From contig MZNV01001087.1 of assembly GCA_002081555.1 (NCBI GenBank), positions 1 through 26,034 of the forward strand: a stretch of DNA of 26,034 nucleotides, written 5' to 3'. The position numbers and the translations under genes were made by a program. A model generated the notes under the pieces. It had not been told where the DNA came from, searched no databases, and was given only the letters and a program-made list of their open reading frames with translations. This DNA is from Protostelium mycophagum (Eukaryota > Evosea > Variosea > Protosteliida > Protosteliaceae). This document shows, one piece after another, positions 9,908 to 21,500 of this stretch; position 1 is the stretch's first letter; each line of letters starts with the position of its first letter.

Positions 9908-10167
9908 AAAGAACGAGAATTATCTTGTACAAATTGACTAAACAAAATCTACAACTCAAAGGTACACTCGCGCAGGCTGTTCATGTCACGGTCAGACTTG
10001 AAAAAGCGCGTTAATGACCGTAACAGTCACGGTTTGGACTGGTGATACTGGAGGTCTTACTCGTTGTAGATGACCATTTTTCCTTGTACAATATTACTGA
10101 CCTTCAATTTTCATTTTCGTTGAAAAAAAGACTCTTCAAAAATGAAATATTTATACAGCAAAGACCA

Positions 10168-11277
10168 TCACATGGGCACGATGTGGCACCTGATAATACG
10201 TCATCTACAATAGTCACGTGATACACACCCCAACAGACCCCTGCCGTTCCATTTCTTTGGTACGAGCGTGAGAATTTTCGTCTTTTTTTCGCCATTTTCC
10301 TGCCTCTTGACTACAACTTGTATTGTTCTATTTTCGGAATCCCTCACTAGCTCTGCGAGATTTCAAAATTAATGACAAGATCCTTGTACAATGATGCTAC
10401 TACACTTGTGTAGATAGTCCCAAGACTTTTAGAGCCGCGCTGCTGATAAAAAAAGAAACAATTTTTGTGTGGTGTGTGTTTGAATTTCAAAAACAATAAT
10501 TCCCGCCTTTTCAAGAACTTTTCAAGCTTGAAAATCTTACCTCCTAAGGCCTTGAGGCCACCTTGTCCTGAGTTGACACTTCCAAATTGGACAATCTCGT
10601 CTGCTGTTCGAAGTTGTGCTGTTAAGACATCATTACATTTTCACCATTTTCAGTTGGTCATCATAAATCACAAACACCAACAAGCCAAAAGAAACAAACG
10701 GCAACACTTGGGGCCACAACAAAGAACAAACGTATTCGTGCGCAGAACTCACAAAATGTACAGATCATTACCTCCATGTGCTGGAGAGCCCGATGTAACC
10801 TCTGCTACTCGAGCAAAAGGGATCGCTGATGACGTCACAATCTACCTCATAAAAATGATGTTCAAAACGGACCTGCATCGTATCTAGATAGATCTTCTTG
10901 GTATGTGGTGTTTTGATTAGATGAGCTAGTGCTCGCTTGTGAAATGTCTGCACGTTTGGCTTTAGCCTCTGCGTGTATCTTTTCCATAGCTTCTTCTATC
11001 TCCTCCATAATGGCCATATGATCATTCTGAAGACCTAGGAAGTGTGAATACGGCATGATTATTGAAAATGAAGGAAGTACTGACGAGCCAGATTGCCACG
11101 GGCTTCACGAACGGATATCACTTTGTCTACGTCATTGAGAGGGAAACCTTGTGCGTCGACGAGGCCCCCTTTAACTCCCATTCCTTTCTCGCTCAGAAAA
11201 TCATTCAATTCTTTGATCTCCGCTTCGATTTCGTCTTTTCTCGTCATGAGAGCTTTAGTTGTTGCGATCGTGGCCAT
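10168..11277 (-). CDS. PSMD9: 26S proteasome assembly chaperone PSMD9 / Nas2 (p27), 203 aa
   Basis: Exons 11085-11277, 10873-11034, 10772-10804, 10541-10618, 10229-10352, 10168-10189 (612 nt). The N-terminal coiled coil carries LMTRKDEIEAEIKEL, LVDAQGFPLNDVD and LQNDHMAIMEEIEEAM, which line up with the human protein. Residues from about 120 form the PDZ-like domain: SGSPAHGAQL, DEIVQFGSVN, IQVVVKR, LVPKKWNGRGLLGCHIVPM. Human PSMD9 is 223 aa, so this is full length. In known systems it binds the base ATPase Rpt5 during proteasome base assembly. The gene has a 33-nt exon and a last exon of only 22 nt. It is head-to-head with the receptor gene, only 157 bp between start codons. Confidence 0.93.
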
Positions 11278-11434
11278 GTTGTTCTTTGTTTCGATTATCA
11301 GATATGATGAATTGATGATGGACGATTTGTTGATTTGTTGGTTGCTTACGCATCGACTGTTGAAAAAATAAAGAAAGTTCAATTTTCGATCTTTCATCGG
11401 CATTCATTCTCCGGTCAGTGCCTCACCACCAACC

Positions 11435-14400
11435 ATGAGGAGTGTTCTTCTGCTCCTCTCTTGTATTATCGTCTATGGGCAGATAACTATCTTCTCAACA
11501 CCCGACAGCTGGTTCAACGGTATGTTGTGTCGATTGATGAAGTGCTGAATATTGGAGATGTGGAAAAAGCAAACCATGCCTCTGAGACGGTAGTCGCTTT
11601 CACTTTGGCCGATGGAGTGTATATTGATGTGAGTCATAATGTTGCATTTCGGCAACTGAAACCGTCAGACTGTTGTTTTATCGAACAGTTCGACCTGGAT
11701 CTTTTTGGCTTCAGGATCAGTCACTATCAGTGGAGATATATTCACGAGCGCTTCCGCTGCCTTCACCGGCATTACATTCACGGGAGGTATCTCTCTCCAA
11801 GGTTCAACAAGCACAAGCCAATTCACACGATGTCAATTTCAAGATACTGCATATACAGCCATCGAAGCAGTCGGCAGTCTGCAGGTGCGATGACTCGAGA
11901 AATCATCACAACAATTGAACACGATACAGCTTTTTTCCTGCACATTTTCGAGAGTTACCGGAACAGCCATAAGTATCACGAATGGAAATCTCCTTATGAC
12001 TTCCTGTTTATTTTCTCTCAACACTTGTTACTCAGACAGCAGCATCCTCTATGGTGGCGCCATCTCGGCCATCTCTTCCTTGGTTCTCTTGTCTTCCACC
12101 AATTTTACTTCGAACTATTGTCCTGGAGCAGGCTCCATCTTTGCATCTGGTGAGCTCATCTTGTTGTTTGTGGCATCTGTCAGAGTCCGGGTAACTGTCA
12201 AAGTGACGTGTCCCAGAAATGTCGTGACACAATTCTCGGATAATTTAATTTTGGTTGCAAACTGATCCCTTCACAGCGTCCGCACTCAGCCTCCAGGCCT
12301 GCCATTTCGTGAACAATACTGGCTCATACGCAGGTGATTTGTGGCAAGATACCAACGGACTTCTCACCATGTCTTCGTCATCTTTCTCGAATTGCATCGG
12401 GCCCGAGCCGGTGCAGTTTTACGAGGCTCTCCCCCATGTTGGAGAAGACCCTCTCTCATCGAAAGGCTTGACTTTTTTGGCGGGAAATCTGAGCACTGTA
12501 ATCGCGGCGAGCTCGCAGTGCGGGGGGGAGACTATTGAGAATGGGGGAAGCCATCTACAACCACACAATCCCAGTTTTATTGGTGAGAATTTGTTACTAG
12601 AAAACGTGGTTGCGTATGCGCTTTTATTATATGTTGAAGCTGTTGAAACGAAATCTGGATAGTATAAACCTCTTAATCGAAACAGCAAACGAGATTGGAA
12701 GTGGTGGAATATTCGCAGAATTGGCTTCTCCACTAGGTATTTTATTTTCTGAAAGATCGCGAAATTTCCCTGAAATTTCAGGTGGATGGGCCGTATTCCA
12801 ATCCGGCTCCAACGTTCAGAGTATCTCTGTAGCTCCACTCGACTGCACCACCTCCCCCTTATATCTGTACAATAGTAATGAGCGTAACACATTTGCCTAT
12901 GCACGCCCGACCATCTACAACGCGACATGGGAGAATTTCAACTTGAAGATTATGGGTCAGAATTTCGGCAATCAAAGTTGTCTCTCCGTCCAAGTGGGAA
13001 AGCAGATGGTGAGCGTTGTAGATGGTCAAATTAATCATGATCTCACATTGACATGATCAGATCTCCACTTTTACATTTCACAATGACACCATGTTGACCT
13101 TTGCATTCGGAAACATCACAGCAGATATCAACGTACCAATTGTAGTGGAGCTGGGAAATCAAAGCAGCCAAGTCTATATCTACAGATACGTTCCACTCCC
13201 CACCTTCAGTATGTCTCGTTGTAGACGAGTAAAATACTCACAAATGCAGGCCAAGTCAACACGGATTCCATAGCTAATGCCACAGCCGCTATTTTGAACA
13301 TTATCAAGATCACCAGCGGCAACAACTACACATTCACCTCCCCAAGCATCAACATGACAGTCCAGAAGATCAACAGTGCCCCCTCCAATGTCTCAAGTGT
13401 CACAGTGACATCTGGTGTCGTGACGGTCAGCCTGCCCAGAGAGGTGTCGAATATTGTTGGCAACCTGACGTCATACATCGTGTGTTACGTGTCAGACGTG
13501 AATACCCTACAATCCCTCTCATCTACACCGATGTAATCCCATCCTTTTTCAGATTTTAATTTATTTATAATTTCTGGCAGAATTTAGTCAAATTTGTCAT
13601 TATAAATATTGAGACATCACAGTTTCTCTCCTGTTGTGGGGTTGAGTATCCTGAGCGATTCTGGAGTAGAGATCAACATAAAGAACCTGACCACCCCCAT
13701 CTCCATCAATATAACGGCCTCTGCCGAGCCATCTCCAAATTCCGGTAAATTTCTCATCGTTTTATGACTTGGCGATATCTCGTTCTAAAAATAGAATGGC
13801 CATCTACAACACTCACACGTGCAGATCTACAATGCTCGTATTGGGACGTGATCTCTAGTTCATGGAACACCAAGGGGCTCTCTACAACGAGACAGAACAA
13901 GTTGATCTACACCTGTCAGACGTCACATCTCACCAACTTCTCGCTGACGTCATCTGGAAGTCTTTCTCCAGTTGCGACACCCAATGCTCCATCAGACAGC
14001 TGGAAGTTACCTGTCATCATCGCCTGTGCTGCAGGTGGCACCATCCTACTCGCCGTAATCATCATCGCAATTGTTCTGGCCACCAGAAAGGTGCGTGAAT
14101 TTTCACATAAATTTCTGACGGGTTGTAGAGAGCCAAATGGAGCGGGCAGTCCCTCGCGTTAAATAACGTGGAAGAGTCTTCGGATATCCGTTATGAAGAC
14201 GAGATACATAAACGCGAAGGTATGTCCGTTTGGAAAGCAACATATGGTGGTACAACTCTGGTTGCGGTAAAGAAGGCTGAGGGCAGAGGTGCTATTCAGA
14301 GACTGTTGCAAGAGGCGACTTTTGCCAAGGTGAGTCTTCGTCTTGACTGTTGATGACATGTTGATAACATGCTGATGACATGTTGATGACATATTGATGA

Positions 14401-14625
14401 CATGTTGATGACATGTTCTCATTTGCACAGGGATTGCATCATCCTCATGTCTTGATGTATATCAATCAGACCTTCACTGATGCCGAATCGCACATTACAT
14501 ATGAGTGGATTAAGGATCCAGATACTTTCAGCGATGTCAATATTGACCGTTTGCAGCACACAAATGGACGTGGCGAGCAGATCGACTTTCGAGGCCGTCA
14601 TCACTTCTTTAGAGGCACTTTCTAG
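11435..14625 (+). CDS. Receptor-like membrane protein: beta-helix, TIG-like and GPS ectodomain, one TM helix, truncated kinase N-lobe (806 aa)
   Basis: Exons 11435-11519, 11558-11628, 11669-11884, 11930-12149, 12277-12582, 12686-12736, 12782-13008, 13061-13208, 13250-13532, 13623-13744, 13795-14090, 14129-14329, 14431-14625 (2,421 nt). A signal peptide (MRSVLLLLSCIIVYG) precedes Ser/Thr/Asn-rich right-handed beta-helix-like repeats with single Cys per rung (CQFQDTAYTAIEA, CTFSRVTGTAISI, CHFVNNTGS). Then an IPT/TIG-like stretch (RPTIYNATWENFNLKIMG) and a GPS motif: CSYWD, then SHLTNFSL. Cleavage in the GPS family is between L and T of HLT. One membrane helix follows (LLAVIIIAIVLATRK). The cytoplasmic part has kinase strands WKATYGGTTLVAVKK and LLQEATFAKGLHHPHVLMY, but stops before the catalytic loop. 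The last exon's reading frame is the least sure: another frame stays open to 14695. Confidence 0.75.
14349..14414 (+). repeat. Minisatellite in an intron: six 11-bp units
   Basis: The unit GTTGATGACAT is repeated six times head to tail with single-base variants, inside the last intron of the receptor gene (14330-14430). It resembles part of the TGATGAC arm of the intronic palindrome family but is not self-complementary. Confidence 0.85.
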
Positions 14626-14827
14626 TGGTGTCTCCGTGTCTCTTCCTGCTATGGTTTTTGACACGGAACAATTTTATGGTGCTGCCGGAATTTAATTGCG
14701 AAAATAAATTTGGTAATATCTAACGTTGAAGTCTTCTAACAATTTGTTCATGTGGTAATGTGGTGCCGCTGTCACAAATATATTTCAATTTTAAATCATT
14801 TGCTCATCATTGAAGAATGCATGTGAT

Positions 14828-15355
14828 TTATTTCAGAGCAGCAGCGACGAATACTCCCAAAGTGACAGAGTCAAGAAGAGCAACGGTCTTCTGAACGAGC
14901 AACCAATCTTTCAGATTCTTTTTGGGCTCACCCTCAGAATCCATCAATCTCTTCAAGGGGTGAGCAAAGAGGACAGATCCTGCGAGGCGAAAAACCATCA
15001 AACTTGTCCCTGCTGCAAAAAGAAACCTTTCAAGGTCAGAATGTGAAATTCTGCAGGACGATTTCAGATCAAATGATCGCGCTCACCTTGCCCAGCTGTT
15101 GTTCGGCGATCCAATCGCAGCCCTTGTTCCAGAGATCAAGACGGTGCCACTAGTCATCGCCAGTAATGGGAGTGAATTGGACAAAAAGACGTTGAACGCT
15201 CTGTCTATGCTTTCTGGAGCGAGATGAGACAGAGGTGGCAGAGTTATGAAAGCGTGATCGAATGAGAAGCCAAAAAGAAGTGCTGTTGATATTGTCGGTA
15301 CTAATTGACCAAATCGTGAAAGTGATCCAGAGAAGAATGTCGTGATGAAGCTCAT
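14828..15355 (-). CDS. Small integral membrane protein, 155 aa, perhaps DUF1772-like
   Basis: Exons 15087-15355 and 14828-15026 (468 nt), with a 60-nt intron. The start MSFITTFFSG is the first ATG in frame. Four hydrophobic stretches are visible: LVPTISTALLFGFSF, SLPLLAMTSGTVLI, FLFAAGTSLMVFRLAG, and ALLDSVTLGVFVAAAL near the C-terminus. The short polar linkers and overall size recall the DUF1772/anthrone-oxygenase-like membrane family, but I see no signature that proves it. The start codon lies only 43 bp downstream of the tRNA gene on the same strand, so its promoter must overlap or include the tRNA. It ends convergently with the receptor gene. Confidence 0.6.
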
Positions 15356-15391
15356 CGTGGTGTGAGGATTTGACACCAACGAAAAACTGGC

Positions 15392-15395
15392 AAAA
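15392..15395 (-). terminator. RNA polymerase III T-run after tRNA-Met
   Basis: A TTTT run on the minus strand, 2 nt beyond the tRNA discriminator base, is the expected Pol III stop signal. Confidence 0.6.
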
Positions 15396-15397
15396 GT

Positions 15398-15485
15398 TGT
15401 CCGCGGTGAGGATCGAACTCACGACCTTAGGATGACTCCTTTGTAGGTATGAGACCTACACTCTAACCGACTGAGCTACGCAGAC
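15398..15485 (-). tRNA. Elongator tRNA-Met(CAT) with a 14-nt intron
   Basis: The minus strand folds as a full cloverleaf. The acceptor stem GTCTGCG/CGCGGAC has one G-U pair. The D arm is GCTC-AGTCGGTTA-GAGT. The anticodon stem is TAGGT/TCCTA with the U-U mismatch at 31-39 that elongator tRNA-Met carries in human. The loop is CTCATA+A with anticodon CAT, the T arm is GTGAG-TTCGATC-CTCAC and the discriminator base is A. A 14-nt insert at 15434-15447 follows base 37, the standard position for nuclear tRNA introns. The gene sits between the channel stop codon (15547) and the membrane-protein start (15355). It lacks initiator-type features, so it should decode internal AUG codons. Confidence 0.93.
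15434..15447 (-). other. tRNA-Met intron
   Basis: The 14-nt insert CCTACAAAGGAGTC lies one base 3' of the anticodon. Its start CCTA can pair with the anticodon stem strand TAGG, as expected for a pre-tRNA intron structure recognised by the splicing endonuclease. Confidence 0.85.
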
Positions 15486-15546
15486 TGATGTTTTTCGGGA
15501 TTTGATATCAAATCGTCAAAACACAAATTCAATTACCATACTGTAT

Positions 15547-18500
15547 TTACGCTTCTATCTTGACGGCCAAGAGCCTGTGGAGTTCTTCGATTGTCTTTCT
15601 GTTCCTCTTGCTCTCTTCCTCCATCGAGTTCTTCAGGGTGTTGAAATTAGCAACTGAAGTGGCATGTTGCTCTTGCATCAGTGACACGATCTGGTTCATT
15701 CTGCCTTGGAAGTCAACTTCTTGCTTCTTCAGCGTCTCTCGCTGCTTCTGTGACATGTATCTCAATGCCTGGAGATCCTTCTTGTGTGGATCTTGTGTGT
15801 TGTGGGTCACCTTACATCTCATCAACATCATCTCATCTCCTTTATCTCATCGTGATCTGGGTTTACCTCTGACAGCTTGGATTTCTCTTGGCGTAACTTA
15901 TTCTGTTGGATGGATCTCTCTCTTAGCTCCTCCATAGACATGGAGATCATTGCTGCCGCTTCGTTGTCCGCTGTCAACGTTCAGTTGTCATTTTCATGGA
16001 GACTTACAGTTCTGCGCGGGGACGTCAAGGATCTTGCTGAGATGTCCCAGGACAAAAGATTTGAGACCATCAAAGTCGAGATAATTCTCCAACATGTCTA
16101 TCCAGTCACCTTCGTGGAGGGATTCTGCGTATAGATTGGTTATGTCCAGTTCCCATCGCTGTTTGTCGTCTTCGCTGAGATCTTCGTAGAGACCGCTCAG
16201 CACGGCGATAAACTACAACGTTGTATATCAGCAAGTATTTAGGCAAGATAACAGCAAAACGAAACAATCTTTATGGAGAAAGCCTCGAAAGAATTACAAA
16301 GACAAAAATAATTTAAAAATACATCTGATGGAAAATCAATTGTGCATCTACAACTCACCATATTCATGATGACAATAGAGACCAGACCAACAAACAGCAA
16401 GAAGAACACATTTCCAAACGTCTCATCATTAGAAGTCATCTCTTCATATTGACTGTCTCCCAGTATGGTCCTGACAACATTCAGTGTCTGTGGGTAGCAT
16501 CGAACCCTCGACCTCCCGCGTCCGGATGCGTTGTAGATCATCAAAAATATATCACCTGATGGAGGAGATGATAGAGTCACCAAAGGTCTTCATTCCGTTG
16601 ATGTTGCCGCCAAAAGCTAAATGGTGTGCGGCCGAGAACATGAATAAGACATACATAAAGAAGGCCACAAAAATGATGAAGGCTCTATCGGATAACGTCT
16701 GGTATTTTTAGAGGTGGTTTTGGGTGGGATATTATGGGATGTAATTGTGGCTGGGATGTTCCGACTTACATGAAGGATGGAAGAAGTGACAGGGCCGGTG
16801 AAGGGTAATATTTTAAAGTACTTGAGCCCTCTCAAAGCTGCCATCAGAACAAACAACGCCAACAGATCAGAAGAAAAGCTTTGTAAAGCCATGATCTACA
16901 ACATCTCAATATCTCGGGCCGTCTCATTATTTTAGGACGCTAGAAACGGACATACCTCTTCGTATTCAACGTAATTGCTAGCTTCTGGCGAGAAGTTAAG
17001 AGATCGGTATCCAAGGTCACATCGGAATTGTAAGCCTACCATGATGGAGAATATCACGATCATTCCGACCTGTCAGATGTCAGATGTCATACGCTTATGA
17101 TATCTCATAAAGAGATCGAAGGGATACCTCGTAATAATTCCAGAACTGGAGCAAGTATTGAAGTCTCTCTTTGTACATCTATAAATAGGTTAACTCTGTT
17201 CAAATTGAGATTAACAACGATCATTTATTTGTTAAAAGGACAATACATACCTCAGAAGCCTCAGTATACACGAATGCAAACAAGAAATATAAAACCACCA
17301 CTATCTCTCCACACGCCAAGAACTGAGTCCATCAGAAATCTCATCGAAATTTCAAAATCTGACCGTTCCGGAGAATCCGGCGTAACGTTCTCCGCGTTGT
17401 AGATGGATCGTGGCTTTTTTAAGAGGCGCGGAAGCGGCGGTGAACTCGACGGACATGGTGACAGTGGACATAGTGTTTAAGTTTACGTTCCATCTGGTCT
17501 CATTTAGATCATATCCTTCACACGTCTCCTTTCAAATTTTGAAATATGCCACTGGCGCCAAAACAAAAAAGTGTATATCACGCGCCAAAAATAAATCCAT
17601 AATATAATGTGTTGTAAAGCAAAAGGCCACATCTAACTATGATGAGATTACTCACAATGTGAAAGTGGCAGTGAGTAATCTGGTCTTCTCGTCCACCCAT
17701 CGCCCCTCTTTAAGATGGTCGATCACTGTATTATACGTTTCTTCATCAGGTGATATCAATATGGAATACCCTCCTGTAGAAATCTCAACGAAATTTCGAG
17801 GTATAATATTCCGGCAGAATGTTTCACGTGGATAGACGAGAATCTTCACGGTACTTACCGTTGGGGTAATGTTCTCCAGAGGCGGCCCATGTGTTATGAC
17901 CTCTATCGGACCACGTGTACTCTCCTCCCGCTCCGTATGGTGTTCTGACTTCTTCAAAATGAAGAGGGAAACAGCTATAAATATGTTATTCAAAGTCTTT
18001 TGTATCTACAACGATGTAGAGGGGGTCGAAAATTCGGAAATTTAACCTATGGAAATCTTGGTTCAAGAAAGTTGGAATCTGACAGTAACGGTCGTTCACC
18101 CTCGCCTGTCAATTCTCAACGAAATTTCCGGAATATTTCATGGACACCCACCTGTCGGAATAAAATCGACCCCAGGAGATGCACACCTCTACCGTGTGGA
18201 TGTGACGTGTTTGTGTCGTACCAATCTGTACTTGCAGCATAAGGCAACAGAGTGGACTTTCTGTAAAGTGAGTAAGTATGGTCGGTCTACAACGAGCTCG
18301 ACATATTCGCAAAATAAAAATCATGTAAAAAGATGGAGCTTACGTCCAGTCGAGCCATTCGGCTCCATTACTGATGGAGTCCCATTGGTCATTCACCAAA
18401 GTGGACGCGATGTCATTGTAGAACCAAAATTTCTGGGGTGAATTACCCCCACCACTGATGAATGCCACTGTGATCATTATGGCTGGTTGTAGATGGTCAA

Positions 18501-21500
18501 TCTTTCACTCACCAAGCATGAGTAAGATGAGCCATGCGAAATACGGAACTCCCTGTGCTGTGAAATATCTGAGAAATTTCAGCATCTACAACGAGAAAAT
18601 AATCCGTTCAACAGGACAACAACTTCAAAAGAAAGTCTCACCTCAACGCGAACAACAGCCGAAAGCTGGACATCCTCTCCATGGAGATGTCGTGGAGCTC
18701 ATCTGTCAAATCGAATAGTTCCTTGGCCTCTTCAATCTGCCCTTTCAATGACAATTCGTCCTTCTCGGTATTCAACTCTTGCTGAAGGTGGTCAGAAAAT
18801 CAGAATAAAAGTGTCGGGGTCTGACCATCCAGTGGCTGTTGGAGAGTACTAATCGATCGTATGCACTTCTTCCTTCGTGATCTTTCATCTGAAGATCCGT
18901 TTGTAAACGTGTAGTGTTCACGGTAAGAAGCGCTCTGGCGCATTCCAAGCGGTCCAAATAATGTTGGTGATCTACAACGATCAGATTTGTCTCAAATAAT
19001 TGGACCGTTCTGGTGATGAGGTGAAAAATCGACGAAAATTCACCTGATCGGTCATCTGCCAGTTGTAACCAATTATGTGTTGGTCTGTCACTTGTGACAG
19101 ATGTTATTTTGATCGTCTACAACGAGTAAATCACAATAACCCTTCTGAGCACTTACAGGGTTGTCAATTTTGGTGCCAACAACAGTGGCTTGAATCGAAG
19201 AGCTTCTTGATGACTTCTGTTATTTTCATTATTTATCCTTCTAAATCACCATCTACAACTCTGAATTTTCGTTGAAAATTCACCTCCTCTTTGCTGGGCA
19301 ACTCCAATGCGATGTGGAGAGCTGTCCTCTGTCTACAATCGAGCGTGTTCACCTTTGCATCAACAGATAGAAGCCAATTCAGTGCATCCACATTACCGGC
19401 TCTTGCGGCGTGGTGCAATAACGTCTGGTTATTTCTGTCCGTCACCTATTGTGTAGTAAATACGAGCGTCTACACCGAGACATAATCGTTTTCAACTTGA
19501 AAAATTCACCTTGAGGGGGTTCGTTGTTATGGAGATGACGGGACCGCCAGAAGAGGATTTATACTTTTCGTCATCTGGCGAATCTCTTCTCAAATATAAA
19601 GTGTGATACAGTTTTACACAGCCCAATTTATTATCTGTATGATTTTAATTTTAATAAATTTTAATTGATTCATCAATAAATATATTCTTTGGTATTTACG
19701 GTCTGCATTTTCAAGTAAAGGTGTGAAGATTTCAAAAAATAAATTAATTATTTACCTAAATTCGAAAATCCAGCGGACATGATCTCCACGAAATTAGCAC
19801 GGGCACTCAACCCAATTGAGTACATCTACAACTGTCACTACAACGGAGGAATCAACATTTTCGGAAAGCACCTTCTCAAAGAAATCCACATCATCGATAA
19901 ATGCCTTCCATCTTAAAAATGCGACTGTGATGACGTCATCATAAGTCCGTGAAATGCTAAAAATAGACTTACGTTCGTGGTAATCGTCTTGAGGCAATTT
20001 CTCGGGAAGGGCGTGGGTTCCTGTGTTATTTAAAATTTTCAGAAAAATTTATTGTGCTCTTTGCATTTTGGAATGTCTCGTTGTAGACAGATGGTTACGT
20101 CATCATTGCGACATGGACGCAACAAAGACATAATATATGTGATCTATGAGTGATTTGATAAGGAGTGTAAGTTTCACTACATCGTTGTAGATGGGTATTT
20201 ACCTGCTCTGGGAACAGCTAACATCTCTAATATCTCCCATTGTTCGCATATCAATGCGACTGAGTAGGGGGTCTGGTAGTTGTCCTCAGACCTGAAGAAC
20301 GCTTCTGTTCCAAATAATCGGGCCATATGCTCTGCTTGTAATCTCATATTGTAAGCACACATGTACCTATGACGTCATCAGATCACCATCTACATTTAAA
20401 TAAATTCTATTTTTGGGTCCATTTTAATGTAATAAATAATATAATATAATCGAGAACGACCAACAAACCTCAGAATAAAGCTGAGGTCGTGCTGTAATAA
20501 CTCCCAATTGATGTCTATCCAGGTTGTAGATATGATCTCGGATAAATACTCCGGGATATGGGGACTCAGGAAATCTCCAAGGAATGTTGGGAACATGTTA
20601 CCGTTACTGATCAGCCATCCTCCCTCTGTCATAGAGAAAGACGCCCCCGTTTTCCCGGCAAATTTAACCTTTTAAATTTCAAAATAATCTACTCAAATTG
20701 AGAATAAAATAAAATCTAAAAATACCCTTTTGAAAGAGGACAGAGGGTCATTCGGGATAAATTCCAACTCGCCAGACTTCTTAGCTCCCCACAGACCTGT
20801 ACACGTCATCATTCTCGTTGTAGATGGAGAAAAAATATTAATACCGTGATTTGATCTGAATATCTCATCATAACCAGGGGGCTTGTAGCTCATGCATAAG
20901 GGAGAATCCAACACGTTATCAACCTTTCAATTTTCAGATAATTTTCTCGTCAGAAAATTCGATGAAAATTCACCTTTCTTGGGTACAGCATGATCTGGTT
21001 GTCGAGGACAACGTAGATGCTTCCAGCGTCTGCAGGTGCTTCACAAATATATTTGAATGGGCTGTTTAATTTAACACGAAGCAATACGGTCCCTGTCACA
21101 TGTCAAATTGAAGACGGTTCCGAGAACGATAAATACCAGTGCTGATGTCACATCTACACAATAAAAGTGTGGAGGCTACCCATACTGATCCGTCTACAAC
21201 GGCCATGGATCTGTTATTTTCAGTCACGGTAATACAGGAGAATATCACGGTAAGATGACCTTATAGGATCGTCCTTTGGCATCTCAGCAACGTGAATATT
21301 CCACTGCTGAGTCCAATCCTAATAAATCAATCAGGTCTCATCCACCGAAATGTCGCGGAAATTCTGGAATAAACGAAATCTCTGTGAAATTTCACCTTTA
21401 TCTTCCAGCACGTGACCGAGTTGTCCAGACCTCTACACATTAAGGTGGTTGTAGATGCGGCGATATCGACTATATCCGAATTGTGCTTCAACTCCTCCAA

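Noticed and set aside
10060-10110. Inverted GTCACGGTCA / TGACCGTAAC words near 9985-10020 as a transcription terminator hairpin between convergent genes
   Set aside because: The arms match imperfectly and are widely spaced; eukaryotic 3' ends do not rely on such hairpins.
12277-12582. Additional introns inside the long receptor exon (for example at GCAG|GTGATT, 12332)
   Set aside because: The frame stays open across the whole stretch and the beta-helix pattern continues, so no intron is needed.
16480-16535. tRNA-like fragment (GGTCGAGGGTTCGATGC on the minus strand) inside a channel intron
   Set aside because: The T-loop-like word is there, but the flanking stem does not pair and there is no acceptor or D arm. 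At most a decayed tRNA relic; not enough to annotate.
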